Of a DNA stretch of 64,000 bases, positions 12,241 to 23,314 are shown piece by piece. Every line of letters begins with the position of its first letter. The stretch's first letter is position 1. The translations under genes were made by a program, and so were the position numbers. The stretch lies in NCBI GenBank assembly GCA_014871385.1, contig CM026422.1:9137374-9201373 (forward strand), given 5' to 3'. This DNA is from Ceratodon purpureus. Lineage: Eukaryota; Streptophyta; Bryopsida; Pseudoditrichales; Ditrichaceae. Below the pieces are notes generated by a model. That model searched no databases and was not told where the DNA came from. It saw only the letters and a list, made by a program, of their open reading frames with translations.

Positions 12241-15001
12241 ACAAATTAGATGGATATCCACGTATATTACACTACAACAGGATTTGTCTCACTAGAGCAT
12301 TCTGTGCTGGAATTTGTCAAGGATACAAACCAAGCTCCGGTCAATGTGCTCAACGGCACGGGTCCGACTAGTGTAGCACAAGAATGCATTCTCTTGTTTC
12401 AAAATATAAAAGTAAAAATCCTTCACAGTGTGAACAACAATTAGTGCACACTTCACTATGACTCTCGACACTACTCCTTCCATCTTTCCATGCATGCAGA
12501 ACTAAATATCACCTCAAACAAAGCACTTAACAAGACGCATGCCTCCAGCATTCAATACCGGTAACACACTACAGGCACCGCCCAAAAATAGAATAACAAG
12601 CACAGCAATAAAACAAGCACAGCAATAAAACAACCACAGCATGAACAGGGCCCCCTCCATGGCCCGCACCACTGTAGCAACCCCAGCGGGCACTGGGCAC
12701 TGGAAACGAATCCAGATCTAACAGTACCGTATCGGCCCGCTTTTGCCAATTTAACGCCGCACCACCACTGTAAGATACTGCCCCCCTGCATATATCTCTG
12801 TGCATACGCACTGATGCGAACAATGAACAATGAGCCACTGTTGCAGATGCCCCATCGCCCCCTGTATTGTCCCGATTCTTGCCAATTAAACTCCGCAAGT
12901 TACTGTTCCCGCATTACGCACAGCAGATGCGCACAAATGGAATTCAATTGGAGAGTCTCACTGTATTCTACCGGATCCAGGCCCGCTTTATGCCAATAAA
13001 ATCCACTGAACGTTATGTTACTGTTGCCGCTGGCATCGCTGTACAGACCACTGTTGCGGCTGGTGTTGCTGTACAGACCACTGTTGCAGATGCCGCACAC
13101 GCCCTGCACTGCACTGGGCACGAGCACCGGGCTGGGACGGCCGGGAAACACGACGACGGCGACGCAGTGAGGTATTGATAGAAAACACGGCGCGGTCGTG
13201 ACGGGCTCGTGACGACGTCAGGGACGAGCGCGAGGGTGGGAGGTCCGCGATCGACCGAGATGCGGGCAACACGATTTGGTCGAGGGCCGCGGCTATAAAC
13301 AAATAGGCGGAGCGAGCGGAATGCGCGATTACACGATCCGGGGGAGATTCGCGATCGGGGACGATGGTGGAGGACGTACTTGCAGTTTTTAAGTTATGTT
13401 AAGTGAGACGTCGACGACAGTGGCGCTTGCTGTGCCGGGGGTTCGATTATAGATGCAGGCTGTCGCGGCCATGATGAAGGTGGTGACAGTTTGACGAAGC
13501 ATGCCGGTGACGTTCTCGGGAGCTTCGGAAATTAATAAAATAATGAGGTCTCGAGAGGAGGGGATGGCGTCGAGGTGGAGCGCCGGCCGGGCGGGCGGTC
13601 CATGCCGACCGGGCGCCGAAGCCATGGCCGTGGTTATGAACGCCAGCGTGCTGGTGGTTGGTCGCACAATCTCAGCTGCGGAGCCGGCCATGCATTTTGT
13701 CGATTGTCCAGTGTCCGATCCCAGCGCGGACGGACGTCATACTTTGACAGTGCGTTTGTCCGATTCGGTCGTTCCATTTTCTAAACCAGTGATGGCTTAG
13801 GTCGGTTTTGGATCTCGTTAGGTGGAGGTAGAGAGGTTCTGCGAGGGCGCAGTTAGGAGCGTGTGAGTGAACTGTATGATCGATCACAGTGAGGAGTGTT
13901 TGGTGTCGGAGGTTAGGCTTGGTGATACATGCGACGGCGTGTGGAGACGGGGAAGTGTGAGAAGGAGAGGGAATAGAGGTGCGAACGTGTGCGCCGGGGA
14001 GGAATTTGGAAGTAGTTTAGATTTGAGGTTGACGCAATGCGGTTGTGGTTAGTCGTAATTTGAGAGCAGGCTGTGGCGGATTCCGGCAGGTGCTGGGTTA
14101 ATGGATAGGTGGTGGTGAGCTTGTGAGGAAGTGTGGCGCCATCGGAGGGTTTGGATTGTGGAAGCGTGAGGGCGATATGATGAGAATCTTGATGCACCGA
14201 GTTTTGGCCTTGATCTCTTTGAAACGACGTTACCACAGCGCTTTAGGTCGGAATAGTGGCTGTTTGCGGTGAAGCTGAGTGCGCGTTGAGGGAATGGATG
14301 AGTTGCTGCCGCGGCATCGACGGTGCGTAACTCTTGATTCTCGTTCAGGTTCGCCATGTGCTGCTGGTGATTGCTTCTTTCTTGTCTATGAGTGTAATTG
14401 TTTCATGTACTGCACTTCCCTCTGCTAGATAATTTCCTTTGCACACTGTGTCACTGCTTTAATTTTTAGCTGTCAAAGAATCGCTCCTTTTATATCCTTG
14501 GTGAGCGTTTAAGTGCAGTGCTGAACCCTCTAGATTGAGTTAGGTTATTGAGAGGTGTCACATATTTTGTCTCTCTTTGGCAATACTTATTAAGCCGTGA
14601 AGAGAAGTCGAGTGCTTAAGAGCTGCCTAGGGTTAGTTTATGAGAGGTCGACCTGTATGCATCCGGTGGCAATCAAGGGGGCACAATCTGTAGAACACGA
14701 TACTGAACCCTGAGGGAACCCAGAAGAAGATTTTCAACTCGGCCTCTTTAGAATGTTGAAAGCTAGGTTCGACTAATTGTTAGCGGGTGCAGCAGCTGGA
14801 ATCATATGGTGAACTAATCCTGACATACCTGTGCAATGAACTATGGACATGTATGTATGCTGTCTTTACTATGGCAGTGAAGGTGCCGCACTGCACTTGG
14901 ACGTTGACGTCGATGCGAACGGGGCGGTGTTATTAAGAAGCTGGTGTACAATTTGCTGAACTAGAATATTGGGAAATTCTTTGTTCAGGCGAAGTTTCAC
15001 G
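12241..15001. other. GC-rich upstream region and probable 5' leader of the GRAS gene
   Basis: Composition changes sharply from AT-rich to GC-rich near 12,540. Degenerate repeats occur between 12,730 and 13,100. A 30-bp unit around GCTGTACAGACCACTGTTGC is present twice at about 13,020-13,085, and a diverged motif of the type CCCGCTTT-TGCCAAT recurs near 12,737, 12,871 and 12,980. Several 60-110 codon open frames on both strands overlap one another and match nothing. They look like by-products of GC richness. The last kilobase probably holds the promoter and long leader of the GRAS gene; a possible 3' splice acceptor (TTTGTTCAG) lies just before its ATG. Confidence 0.4.
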
Positions 15002-17312
15002 ATGAGAGCCGTCATGGATGAGGCATCCGAAAACTTTATGGAAGTAGACGACCTGTTTAATGGAATTCCGCAAACGATCAATAGCTCCGGTGGAGGCTCA
15101 ATTTTGCGGAATGATCAAATGCATGAATGGCGAAATGGCGATCTCACACAATGGTTCGATGGTGCCATTGATGTGATCGGATCCCACGAAGCGGTTGGTA
15201 CTCGCCTCAACGATGGTCCCCTTCAAACTTACAACCCTTGGTCGGTGATTGAAGAACCCATCGTCCTCACTCGAGGTAACCCTTACCATATAGACTACAA
15301 CGACTCTTACGGTGCTGATAAGCTACCTCTCAATGCTGCCGAGATGTTGCAAATTCCTGTCACAAGTGGACAAGATGCTGCTTACGTTGACAGTTGGTCG
15401 TCGACGGACTCAGGCTCACCGATGTTACCGAGCAATCTAGCAGTTGAGTTCCTCCAAGATGACATGATCAATGGCGGCGCTGACCCCATGGAGCTCGCAA
15501 TAAAGGGTCTATCTGGCAGTGTAAGGTCTACGAGCTTGCAAGTAGACGGCATGGAATTTGACGATGAGGGACAGAAGGGCGTTGCAACTCATGCGGCTTA
15601 TAAGATGTTGGGATCAAGTACCTATCCACAGAGTATGGTGGAATTTTCAATGCACTACGCCGGGATGCTACAACCGCCATTCCGACTGGGGGCAGGGCAT
15701 CCACAGAATATGGTGGAAATTCCAATGCAGTCCGGCGGAATGGTGCCACCGCCATTCCGACTGGGGGCTGGGCGGGTTGCAAGGAAGAAAATGACGCACG
15801 CGTGGTGGCAGCGTGGAAAATCGACTTTCGTAATTCCAGACAATATCAAGATGCGAGAAGACAGAGACATAATGATGACTATAGAGCCGGGCCCGCGTGA
15901 TACTCTCCAGCCGATGCAACGGGTAGTGCCACCCGGAGGCTCACGCTGGGCCGAGCAGTTGCTCAATTTGTGCGCCGGCGCCATAGCCGACCGCAATGTT
16001 GCCCGAACTCAGCATCTCATGTGGGTGTTGAACGAGTTGGCATCATTCACGGGTGACGGCAACGAGCGCCTGGCGGCCTACGGCCTGAAGGCGCTTTTCT
16101 GCAGGATTACTCAGGGCACCTCAGAGGCGACATACCTCAGACCGTTTCATCATCAAGAGAAGCAGTTGGGCCCGAAGGCAGTGCACAAGGCGCTCGTGAC
16201 ATTCCATGAGTTCAACCCCTGGCACCAAATTTCATACACGGTGACAAACGAAGCGCTCATGGACGTGTTTGCAGGGAAGAACCACCTACATATTGTGGAT
16301 ATTGGCGTCATGAAAGGCTTGCAATGGCCTACCCTCATCGACGCACTTGCTAATCGCCCTGGTGGACCTCCGACGAAGCTGAGGATTACGACTCTTAGGC
16401 ATCACAATAAGTGGGCACCGTTTACGCACAACGACCAAGTGGACGCAGAATCGGCAGACTTCATGCGCCGCCTAGTTACGTTTGCTAAAGTGCTTGGTTT
16501 CAACTGCGAGCTCAACTTGTACGCCGGTCCTATGGAGTGTTTTAGAGAAAAAGACCTTAAGCTTGAAGAGGGAGAAGTAAACGCTGAACTCAATTCACTT
16601 AAATCTGTCAATCAATTCTCTTTGGCAGTGTCGCGTGCAATGTGGTGTAGAATTTTGAATTCGAATTTGATGATTCTGTTCATGTGCTTGCAAGCAGACT
16701 TTGGCGGTTTGCTGTCAGTTTCGATTACACAGACTTACAAACCTGGTGTCACCTCAAGCTCGTCACAGCTCGTCGGATCCGCAACGTACACCTCGAGACG
16801 ATTTTTTGGATTTTGTTCACTCATTGAAGCCGAGTTTGTTCATAGTGAGCGAGAACGATGTGGACATGCTCTCGGAACACTTTCCCACCCGGTTCAAGGA
16901 AATCATTCGCTTCTGGTGGTATTTCTTCGAATCCACAGATCTGTCCTTCAAGGGGAGGGAGCCAGACGCGCGTGGGATCGTAGAGTATGAGGGATCAATG
17001 ATCATGCAAAACGCGATCGCATGCGAGGGGCGTGAAAGGATGGAGCGGAACGATCGCCAGGAGAATTGGATGAAGCTCATCCGGCGAGCGGGGTTCGTGC
17101 CTGTGCCTATCAGTGAGGACATCAAGAAGGTGGTGAAAAATCAACTGCAGAGAAACGATGTTACCGAAAATTGGAGTGTCTCGTACTCTATCCTGGGTAA
17201 CACGAATTGCGTCAACTTAATGTGGAAGGAGAACACCACCCTCTTCACCTCTCTTTGGAAGACGCCCACATGCTCTCGGAAATCATGTAAATGCAGCATG
17301 CTTCATGACTAG
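15002..17312 (+). CDS. GRAS family transcriptional regulator, SHORT-ROOT-like
   Basis: Two exons, 15002-16576 and 16698-17312, joined in phase 0 (donor GAA/GTAAAC, acceptor AAGCAG/ACT), encode 729 residues. The N-terminal ~310 residues are acidic and low-complexity. The GRAS domain runs from about residue 311 to the end. It contains the first leucine-rich block (WAEQLLNLCAGAIADRNVAR), MWVLNELAS typical of SHR relatives, and a VHIID-type motif reading LHIVDIG near residue 430. The PFYRE-like section follows (SLKPSLFIVSENDVDM, GIVEYEGSMIMQNAIACEG) and a C-terminal SAW block with conserved Trp residues (ENWSV, NLMWKE, TSLW). Removing the intron restores EEGE-TLAVCCQFRLHRL, which fits the family. 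GRAS proteins act in the nucleus, SHR relatives with SCARECROW partners. The ATG at 15002 is the first in frame; 15014 is an alternative. Subfamily assignment is moderate. Confidence 0.9.
15637..15776 (+). repeat. Internal 75-bp duplication within the GRAS N-terminal region
   Basis: Two adjacent 25-residue units share the pattern Q-x-MVE-x-x-M-x-x-x-GM-x-x-PPFRLGAG. The DNA is also alike (both contain CCGCCATTCCGACTGGGGGC), so this is a recent in-frame tandem duplication in the variable N-terminal region. Confidence 0.85.
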
Positions 17313-19090
17313 TTAGATGAACATATGCGACATTGTGTGTATATACATTCAATTACTATGATTCTACATTAAAGAAGCTGGAAGAACTTCATGTAATTAT
17401 GATTATGATCTACTTCTGTATGCAAGCGAAGACGTGTTCTGCTCTAGCTTGTTGTGTCATGTTCGGTAGCCACACTGTTGCAACAGCTCTATGGTACGTC
17501 TAATTGCTTGAGGAAACGTCCACCAAGAAACAGAGTTTGGTGATTTTGTCAGAGTTTGTGTTACCGGGAGACGTAATTATGTTAATAATATATCGTGCAA
17601 AGATAAGTTCTTTGAGTTCTTTTTGTCTCCACCACTTTTTGAAAAGCTCACGTTTACCATATTGAGTGGTAACTTGTAGAGGGGTCGATCAATCTGCAAG
17701 TCAGAATCTAGAGATGTTAGAGCGCAAAAGTTCAATATTGCATATGCTGTAGTTGTGTTAAGTAAGTTCCAATTACTGCTTCAAAAACAGACTTGATGAT
17801 GGTGCAGTTTTTAGTCCAATGGTTTACACTCTGGCCATTTACACCAGAAACGCTGCATTAGGGAGGTACACCATTACATGAAAGATATGTCCGGTTTATT
17901 CCTGGACTGGTGTAAAGCGGTGGTAACCTTGAATTCCCACGGAGTTCCCATCCCTGTAGTTTCAAAGAGTACGAGATACAGAGCTATGTAAGCATGCAAT
18001 AGGTTCTTCAAATACTGTTCTTGGAATAATGTTTTTCGGAGCCACCAGCAACCAGAGACTGTCCAGACCGTGTCGCAAGACTCTGTCAAGAACCCCCGAC
18101 TTCCAGAATCTTTGGAGGGGTATTGATTTTGCAATCTTGGTGGGCCGGAAATAAACTTAGAATCTCAGATTACCGCCAATCGGCGTCCCCAGATTGAGAT
18201 ACTAATATTATACCTGTCAACAAACTAATATTATACCTGTCAACAAACATCCATGACTTTTGTAACGTCTCCAGCGCAGTGCATGGATTGTTTGGAACGG
18301 CGTGAATTCATCGTGATTGGGTGAAGGATGATCATCTGATTGTTTGGGTTACAACTTGTAAGAAATTATCCTTTATATTTCAAAAAGCAAAAAGCAAAAA
18401 GAAGTAGATGAAACAAAGTGCTCCTTTTACCTTCCGGTCGAGCTGGGCAGGTTGCCAGTGGGTTGTGTGTTGATCCTCTTTGTGCCTGTTTGTTGTTCTA
18501 CCCAAACAAGAAATATTAAAAAAAGAATGAAAAGAAAAGAAAAGTAATGAAATCCCATGTGATTCACCATACCGGTATCATAAACAAACATGAAAATATC
18601 TCACTTCCTTGATTCACTGGGGATTTGAGGAATGATGCACAATATGAGCGTGAGTGAGATCGCTTGTACATGATTTCAAGCGTTTAGTTTGTAGTTGAAA
18701 ATTGGAGTAAAGTTTGACGTGACTCAGTTTGTGATTCTGTTCAGCACGCAAGTCACAAGGGAAGTACATGCATCCACAGCGTCAGGTATATTTCGGGAAA
18801 GCCGCATCTACATAGACAGGATTAGAAAATCACTGTGGGGACTGATGATGTCAGCTGGTGACGCTGTTCATTTACTATTCCCCAGTTTCATGCCGTCAAA
18901 AATGATCGTGCAGGAGGCAATCTACAGTAAAGACAGAATTTCGAATCGTCAGGAATTCAGAATTCCGTTAGTTACAATACTTAAAATGGATGGCATCGTC
19001 CAGCGCTGCATTTGGTTGACTATACAGTACCCTTTAGAATATCTGTTTTAATGTTGTTTTTGCATTTCTCCTATTTAGTTAAGTTCGTAG
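17313..19090. other. Spacer downstream of the GRAS gene
   Basis: No recognised gene. A 23-bp direct repeat (ACTAATATTATACCTGTCAA as core) occurs in tandem at 18201-18246. An open frame at 18695-19051 (plus, about 118 codons) lacks an early ATG and matches no family known to me. Confidence 0.5.
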
Positions 19091-19564
19091 TAGACCACTA
19101 TGCTGAATGATGAATCAAAACACTCGAGTAGAGTTTTAAATCGACTTGTTTTATTTTGGAAATAGGCACAAATGTTTTGAATATTCACTAAGGACAATTG
19201 AATTTCACAGGTGAACAATTCCACGTGACCAATCTGTCGGAATTGTACAATTCCTTATAGTGCTGATTCTGCTGAATGAAAGGATAACGTGACTTGAGAA
19301 TTGTTGCACACGCACAACATGATCCAACAATCACTAACGTAATTACGTCGTTCGGAGGCCAATGCTGGAATTTTATCGAGACACAATTTCACTGACATGT
19401 GCACGAATCACGATATTTTACATTGATATCGCAACTATGCCTCAACAGCAACTAAAACTAAATAGAAGTTTATATACCGGGATAGTCTCTCCTAGCATGT
19501 ACTGAGTGTCGAACAAAGGACACGTTCTAACGAAGTACACCATGCTGCACTTCTACATGTGTAG

Positions 19565-20440
19565 AGCATGGGCCTTACATGGCAATTAGTTGCTTGATAT
19601 TGAAAGGGCTAATGTCGGAAGGGCCTCCGGAAAAAATCGATCAGCCAAGTAACTGTTGGTGCGGTCTGTGGGGTGGAAGGGGTCCCAGAACAAGTGTGTG
19701 GAACGGTTTGTGCAAAGATTGGACGCCGGTAAGCACCCCAGTTGTCCATTATAAGGGCCACAGCTTCCACAGCACCCAGTGGTCGTGAACTCGAACCCTG
19801 CGATGATTAACCAAAACTAAATGCGAGTCTCAGTTAGCATCATCACCGAAATCTCATAATTTGTTAAAACTTCATGTGTTTGTGGGAATTCCAACAAGCA
19901 TGCCATGCCAATTGTGGACCGAGGAGGGGGCAATGAAAGTTATGTGAAAGTTACCGTATTGAGCTGGGTTGGACATAAATTGTGATGTAGCATTGTAAGT
20001 GTCACCAATGCAAAACTTGGCACCAGGATATCTGGGACGAATGCAACCAAGAGGCCCCAAAGCAAACGTGACAATCTTTCGAGCTCCTAGGTTGTACAAC
20101 GTCTGGCCGGACATCCCCACACAAGCCGGTCACCATATATTTGAGTACAATTTTAGAAAATTTACAACTGTATTTAGGTTGAATGAATTATGCACATAGT
20201 ACATGACCTATCATAAGTTGCTTCCGGAAAGGTGAGATGAGCAAGTCCTGAAACTGAGAAGTCGTGTATTGCCGTGATGTTGCCGAGTTGGACAGAAGAT
20301 AATTGTTGGTGTAGTCATTGCTCCCAAACACTACAACATACAATGCATCACTCAGTAGCTCCGATGCTCTTGATTTTCCCATCAAGTTGAAAATAATTCA
20401 GCTGCGTGTTGAATGATAACCGCTGAATCTGTGGATAAGG
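19565..20440 (-). pseudogene. Decayed GDSL lipase/esterase copy
   Basis: This is a relic of the intact GDSL gene at 30.6-32.4 kb; similarity extends into flanking DNA (about 19,090-20,480 versus 30,305-31,710). Recognisable parts on the minus strand are GSNDYTNNYLLSNSATSRQ, the segment starting TLYNLGARKIVTFALGPLGC, and [20 protein letters not shown]. Defects seen by comparison: exons 1-2 with the GDS nucleophile block are absent; about 22 bp is lost in exon 3 and another small deletion removes its splice acceptor; the donor after exon 3 changed from GTATGT to ATAGGT; roughly 100 bp is missing in exon 4; and one base is lost before the C-terminus (GGAAAAAATCG versus GGAAAAGAATCG), shifting the frame. 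It cannot make a normal enzyme. Confidence 0.9.
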
Positions 20441-20480
20441 CACTTCCTAACACTTGAATGTATGGCAGTATGTTAAAATG

Positions 20481-21103
20481 ATCTTGAATAATAGATCAGG
20501 GAATCAGAACGAGCAGCATTTGTTTCTGGAGAATATAATGGGAGACCAATGGTCTGGGTCGACGAAGCAGAGATACAGAATGTGGAAGAGTGATCTCTGT
20601 AGGGTTGATCAATCATTGTTAGGTGAAGATCTACAATCAGTATAAGTCTAATTCAATGGAATTGCCAATAGATACGTGCCAATGCATAATACCCGGAGAT
20701 ATCTTAAAACAATCTGAAGTTTTATTGGAGGAATTTGCAAAAGCCCATGTTGTGAAGGTGAGTTTTAGACTTTTTATTATTTGAATTTTGACAGATTTTC
20801 TTTTCTGTTATTATCTAATTTATTGATGTTTTTGTAGATCAAATATTTAGAGGCATCTTGAGTTTATGTAACTCCTAAGCCAATTTCAAAGGATCTTAAG
20901 AAGACCATTTGGAATTCTTGTTGCAAAACTCTGATTTTAAATGAAAAGTTTGAATTTTTTTAAAATTTTGACTGATGAAGTGAAGTTGATGTGTTCAAAT
21001 GCACATCAACCTATGTTTACTGATATCTTATGGATATTACAATGCTTAATTAATAAGGGTATTGGTGCGAGAGGTGGTTTTATGTTTGAAATTTCCAATG
21101 ATT
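20481..21103. other. Short spacer
   Basis: AT-rich sequence between the GDSL relic and a TIR element. A 60-codon-scale open frame at 20941-21100 is interrupted by the element end. No identifiable gene. Confidence 0.5.
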
Positions 21104-21838
21104 GGGGGAACACAATAAAGTGTACCACAAAAGTGCTTAGCTCATTGCCAATTTCAGCCATTGTTGTAAACACTAAGAAAAGTGACATATAATTTGATGA
21201 TATGTTGGAAGGGGCTTCGGGTATAAAAAATAGACTCGGTCATCTTGAGTCTACAAAATTTTGGAACCAATGTGTGCCTTTTACGAAGCCTTACGAGTCA
21301 CGGCAAGTGATCCAAAGTGAATGCTATCATTTGAAGAAGTGGACAAAAAAGAGTGCACAAATGTTAGAAATCACTTTTGACTGCGCTGTACCCTTCGATT
21401 GTGAATTGCGGTTTCAAAAATGGGCCTAAGCAATTCCTTTGGAAGTTTGTACAGCCGAAAAGTTTCGTTGGGACGTTTTTGGGGAGCTGTTTTCGACGAA
21501 ACTTTTTGTGAGGTTTTTTTCACCGAACATTGTTTTTTAAATTGGAAAAAACATCCTCTAAAGACAATAGAGGGCCCCAAATGAAGAAATTAAGACTTTG
21601 GAAAAGTTCATTTTCATGATTTAGAACTAGCGGTCAAATTAAGTTTCAATTGAAGATGTTCTTTTTATAGAGATGCATGTAAGATACCTTGTGACACCTT
21701 AAAAAGTGACTCAAATGCTCAAAAACTACACCAAAATGCTCAAAATCAGCTTTGAGCAATAAAAAACAGCACACTTCATATTCACTTCCTAGTGATCACA
21801 TGTTGCACTTTGTGGTACACTTTATTGTGCTCTCCCCC
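21104..21838. mobile_element. 735-bp TIR element, copy 1
   Basis: The segment begins GGGGGAACACAATAAAGTG and ends with the near-complement CACTTTATTGTGCTCTCCCCC. The inverted termini extend over about 33 bp with few mismatches. A second copy of nearly equal length and high similarity lies at about 61,964-62,702 in the same orientation. It has no convincing transposase frame, so it is a non-autonomous element. Flanks share GATT on both sides, a possible short target duplication. Confidence 0.75.
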
Positions 21839-23314
21839 GATTGTAATTTTTTAAGTTTAATGGTGGTGTTACTCAAGTATAGTGGTTTCTTTGTTTTGAA
21901 AAAGACAATTTTGATGTTAAATAAGACAAGTTGTACAAGATGGATTTCACAGTTTTCTTTGTTACAATTGTAAGTGATTCTTAATATCCATTTTAAAATG
22001 GCGACTTGTATATTTTCATGTAATCTCTTAAGTTTTAATGGAGCATGTTTACCTTTAATGGAGTCATAGAATTAAGAACGTCTCTTTATATTTTAGCAAT
22101 GACTCTTGCATCCAGAGATGAGGCCGTTCTACAAAACCAACAATAATGCAAACGGAATCAACATGAGAAAGAATTTATTGATTTTCTAAAATTAAAAAGA
22201 CCAATATGGCATGTAGAAGTTAGAAGACTTCAAGTGTTGTATTCCTTGTAGTTCTATAAAACATACAATTCAAAGTATATTCATACAACTAAGTTGTCCA
22301 CATACAAGTCACTCTTAGGATAGTGGATTTAGTCAATTTTGTGGTTTATGGTTTTGTTTGAGCTTATTAAGATCGTTGGATTCCATTTAGAGGAGACCTT
22401 AGTGGAGGTGTTTTAGAATTACACGGATGAAATGGATTATATCATGAGTTGATTCCACATAAATTATGAAAGCTAATAGACTATGTGAAACCCTCACGTC
22501 CATGTCGCATCTAAATGTTTAGAGCTAAAAAAGTAGTTTCTTGTTTTATTTGTGTTTGGATTTTTTGGTTGAAATGATGTATTGATAAAATTGTCTATTG
22601 TGCAAGAATACTACTGGTTTCTATTGGATGATTATGCGCTACAAACCAGAATAGAGAACAATTAAAAATAATAATAGAAAAAAGAACATGATAGACTTAA
22701 GTAAATGATTTATGTAAAAATTGAATAGTAATAAATTTTGAAGTTTATAAATTTTGGAATCTTTTTTAAAAGCCTCTCGCTTATTCTAGATGGTGCCTAG
22801 GTTTTTTTTGCAGGTACATTTCTTATGTGGAAATAATTTTGTGGAAAATCTAGACAGGTCATTTTGAAACTTCTTTAAGCAATAAAAAGGTCCATTGATC
22901 CCTTATAAAATAATCTTTATCGGGATGTTATATGGATCTATGAAATTCAAATTGACCTAAGAAACCTTTTACAACAAAGTATCCATTTAACAACTCCTAG
23001 GAATACAATGAAAACGTTAATATAGAAAATAACTAGTAACTACTAGTAGTGGTTGGTTTCCATTTAATCCTAAGTTACCTCCATGACTCAAGAATTCAAC
23101 ACATTACTTAGGTATATAAAGCAGAGATAATTAGATAAAACCCTAATTTTATCTAAAATTAGGTTTTCAGCTGAAACCCTAATTTTATGACCCCACTCCA
23201 TCTCTCGCTCACTGCTTTCTGAGCCCCTCTCTTATCAAACTAAAAGCTGAACAACATTGACCTTATCAGTATGAAGTATCAGACTCCACGGAGATAGGGC
23301 CTGATACTTCCGGT
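21839..23314. other. AT-rich spacer
   Basis: No gene recognised between the TIR element and the 3' end of the TIR-NB-LRR gene. The part nearest 23,314 presumably holds that gene's 3' UTR and polyadenylation region. Confidence 0.5.

Noticed and set aside
13018..14357. Several 70-110 codon ORFs on both strands upstream of the GRAS gene
   Set aside because: They overlap each other in many frames in GC-rich DNA, where stop codons are rare, and resemble nothing.
16577..16697. Reading straight through the GRAS intron as coding (673-residue protein)
   Set aside because: The read-through frame loses all C-terminal GRAS motifs, while splicing 16577-16697 restores them in phase.
18695..19051. 118-codon plus-strand ORF after the GRAS gene
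   Set aside because: First in-frame ATG is deep inside; no family match; composition like the surrounding spacer.
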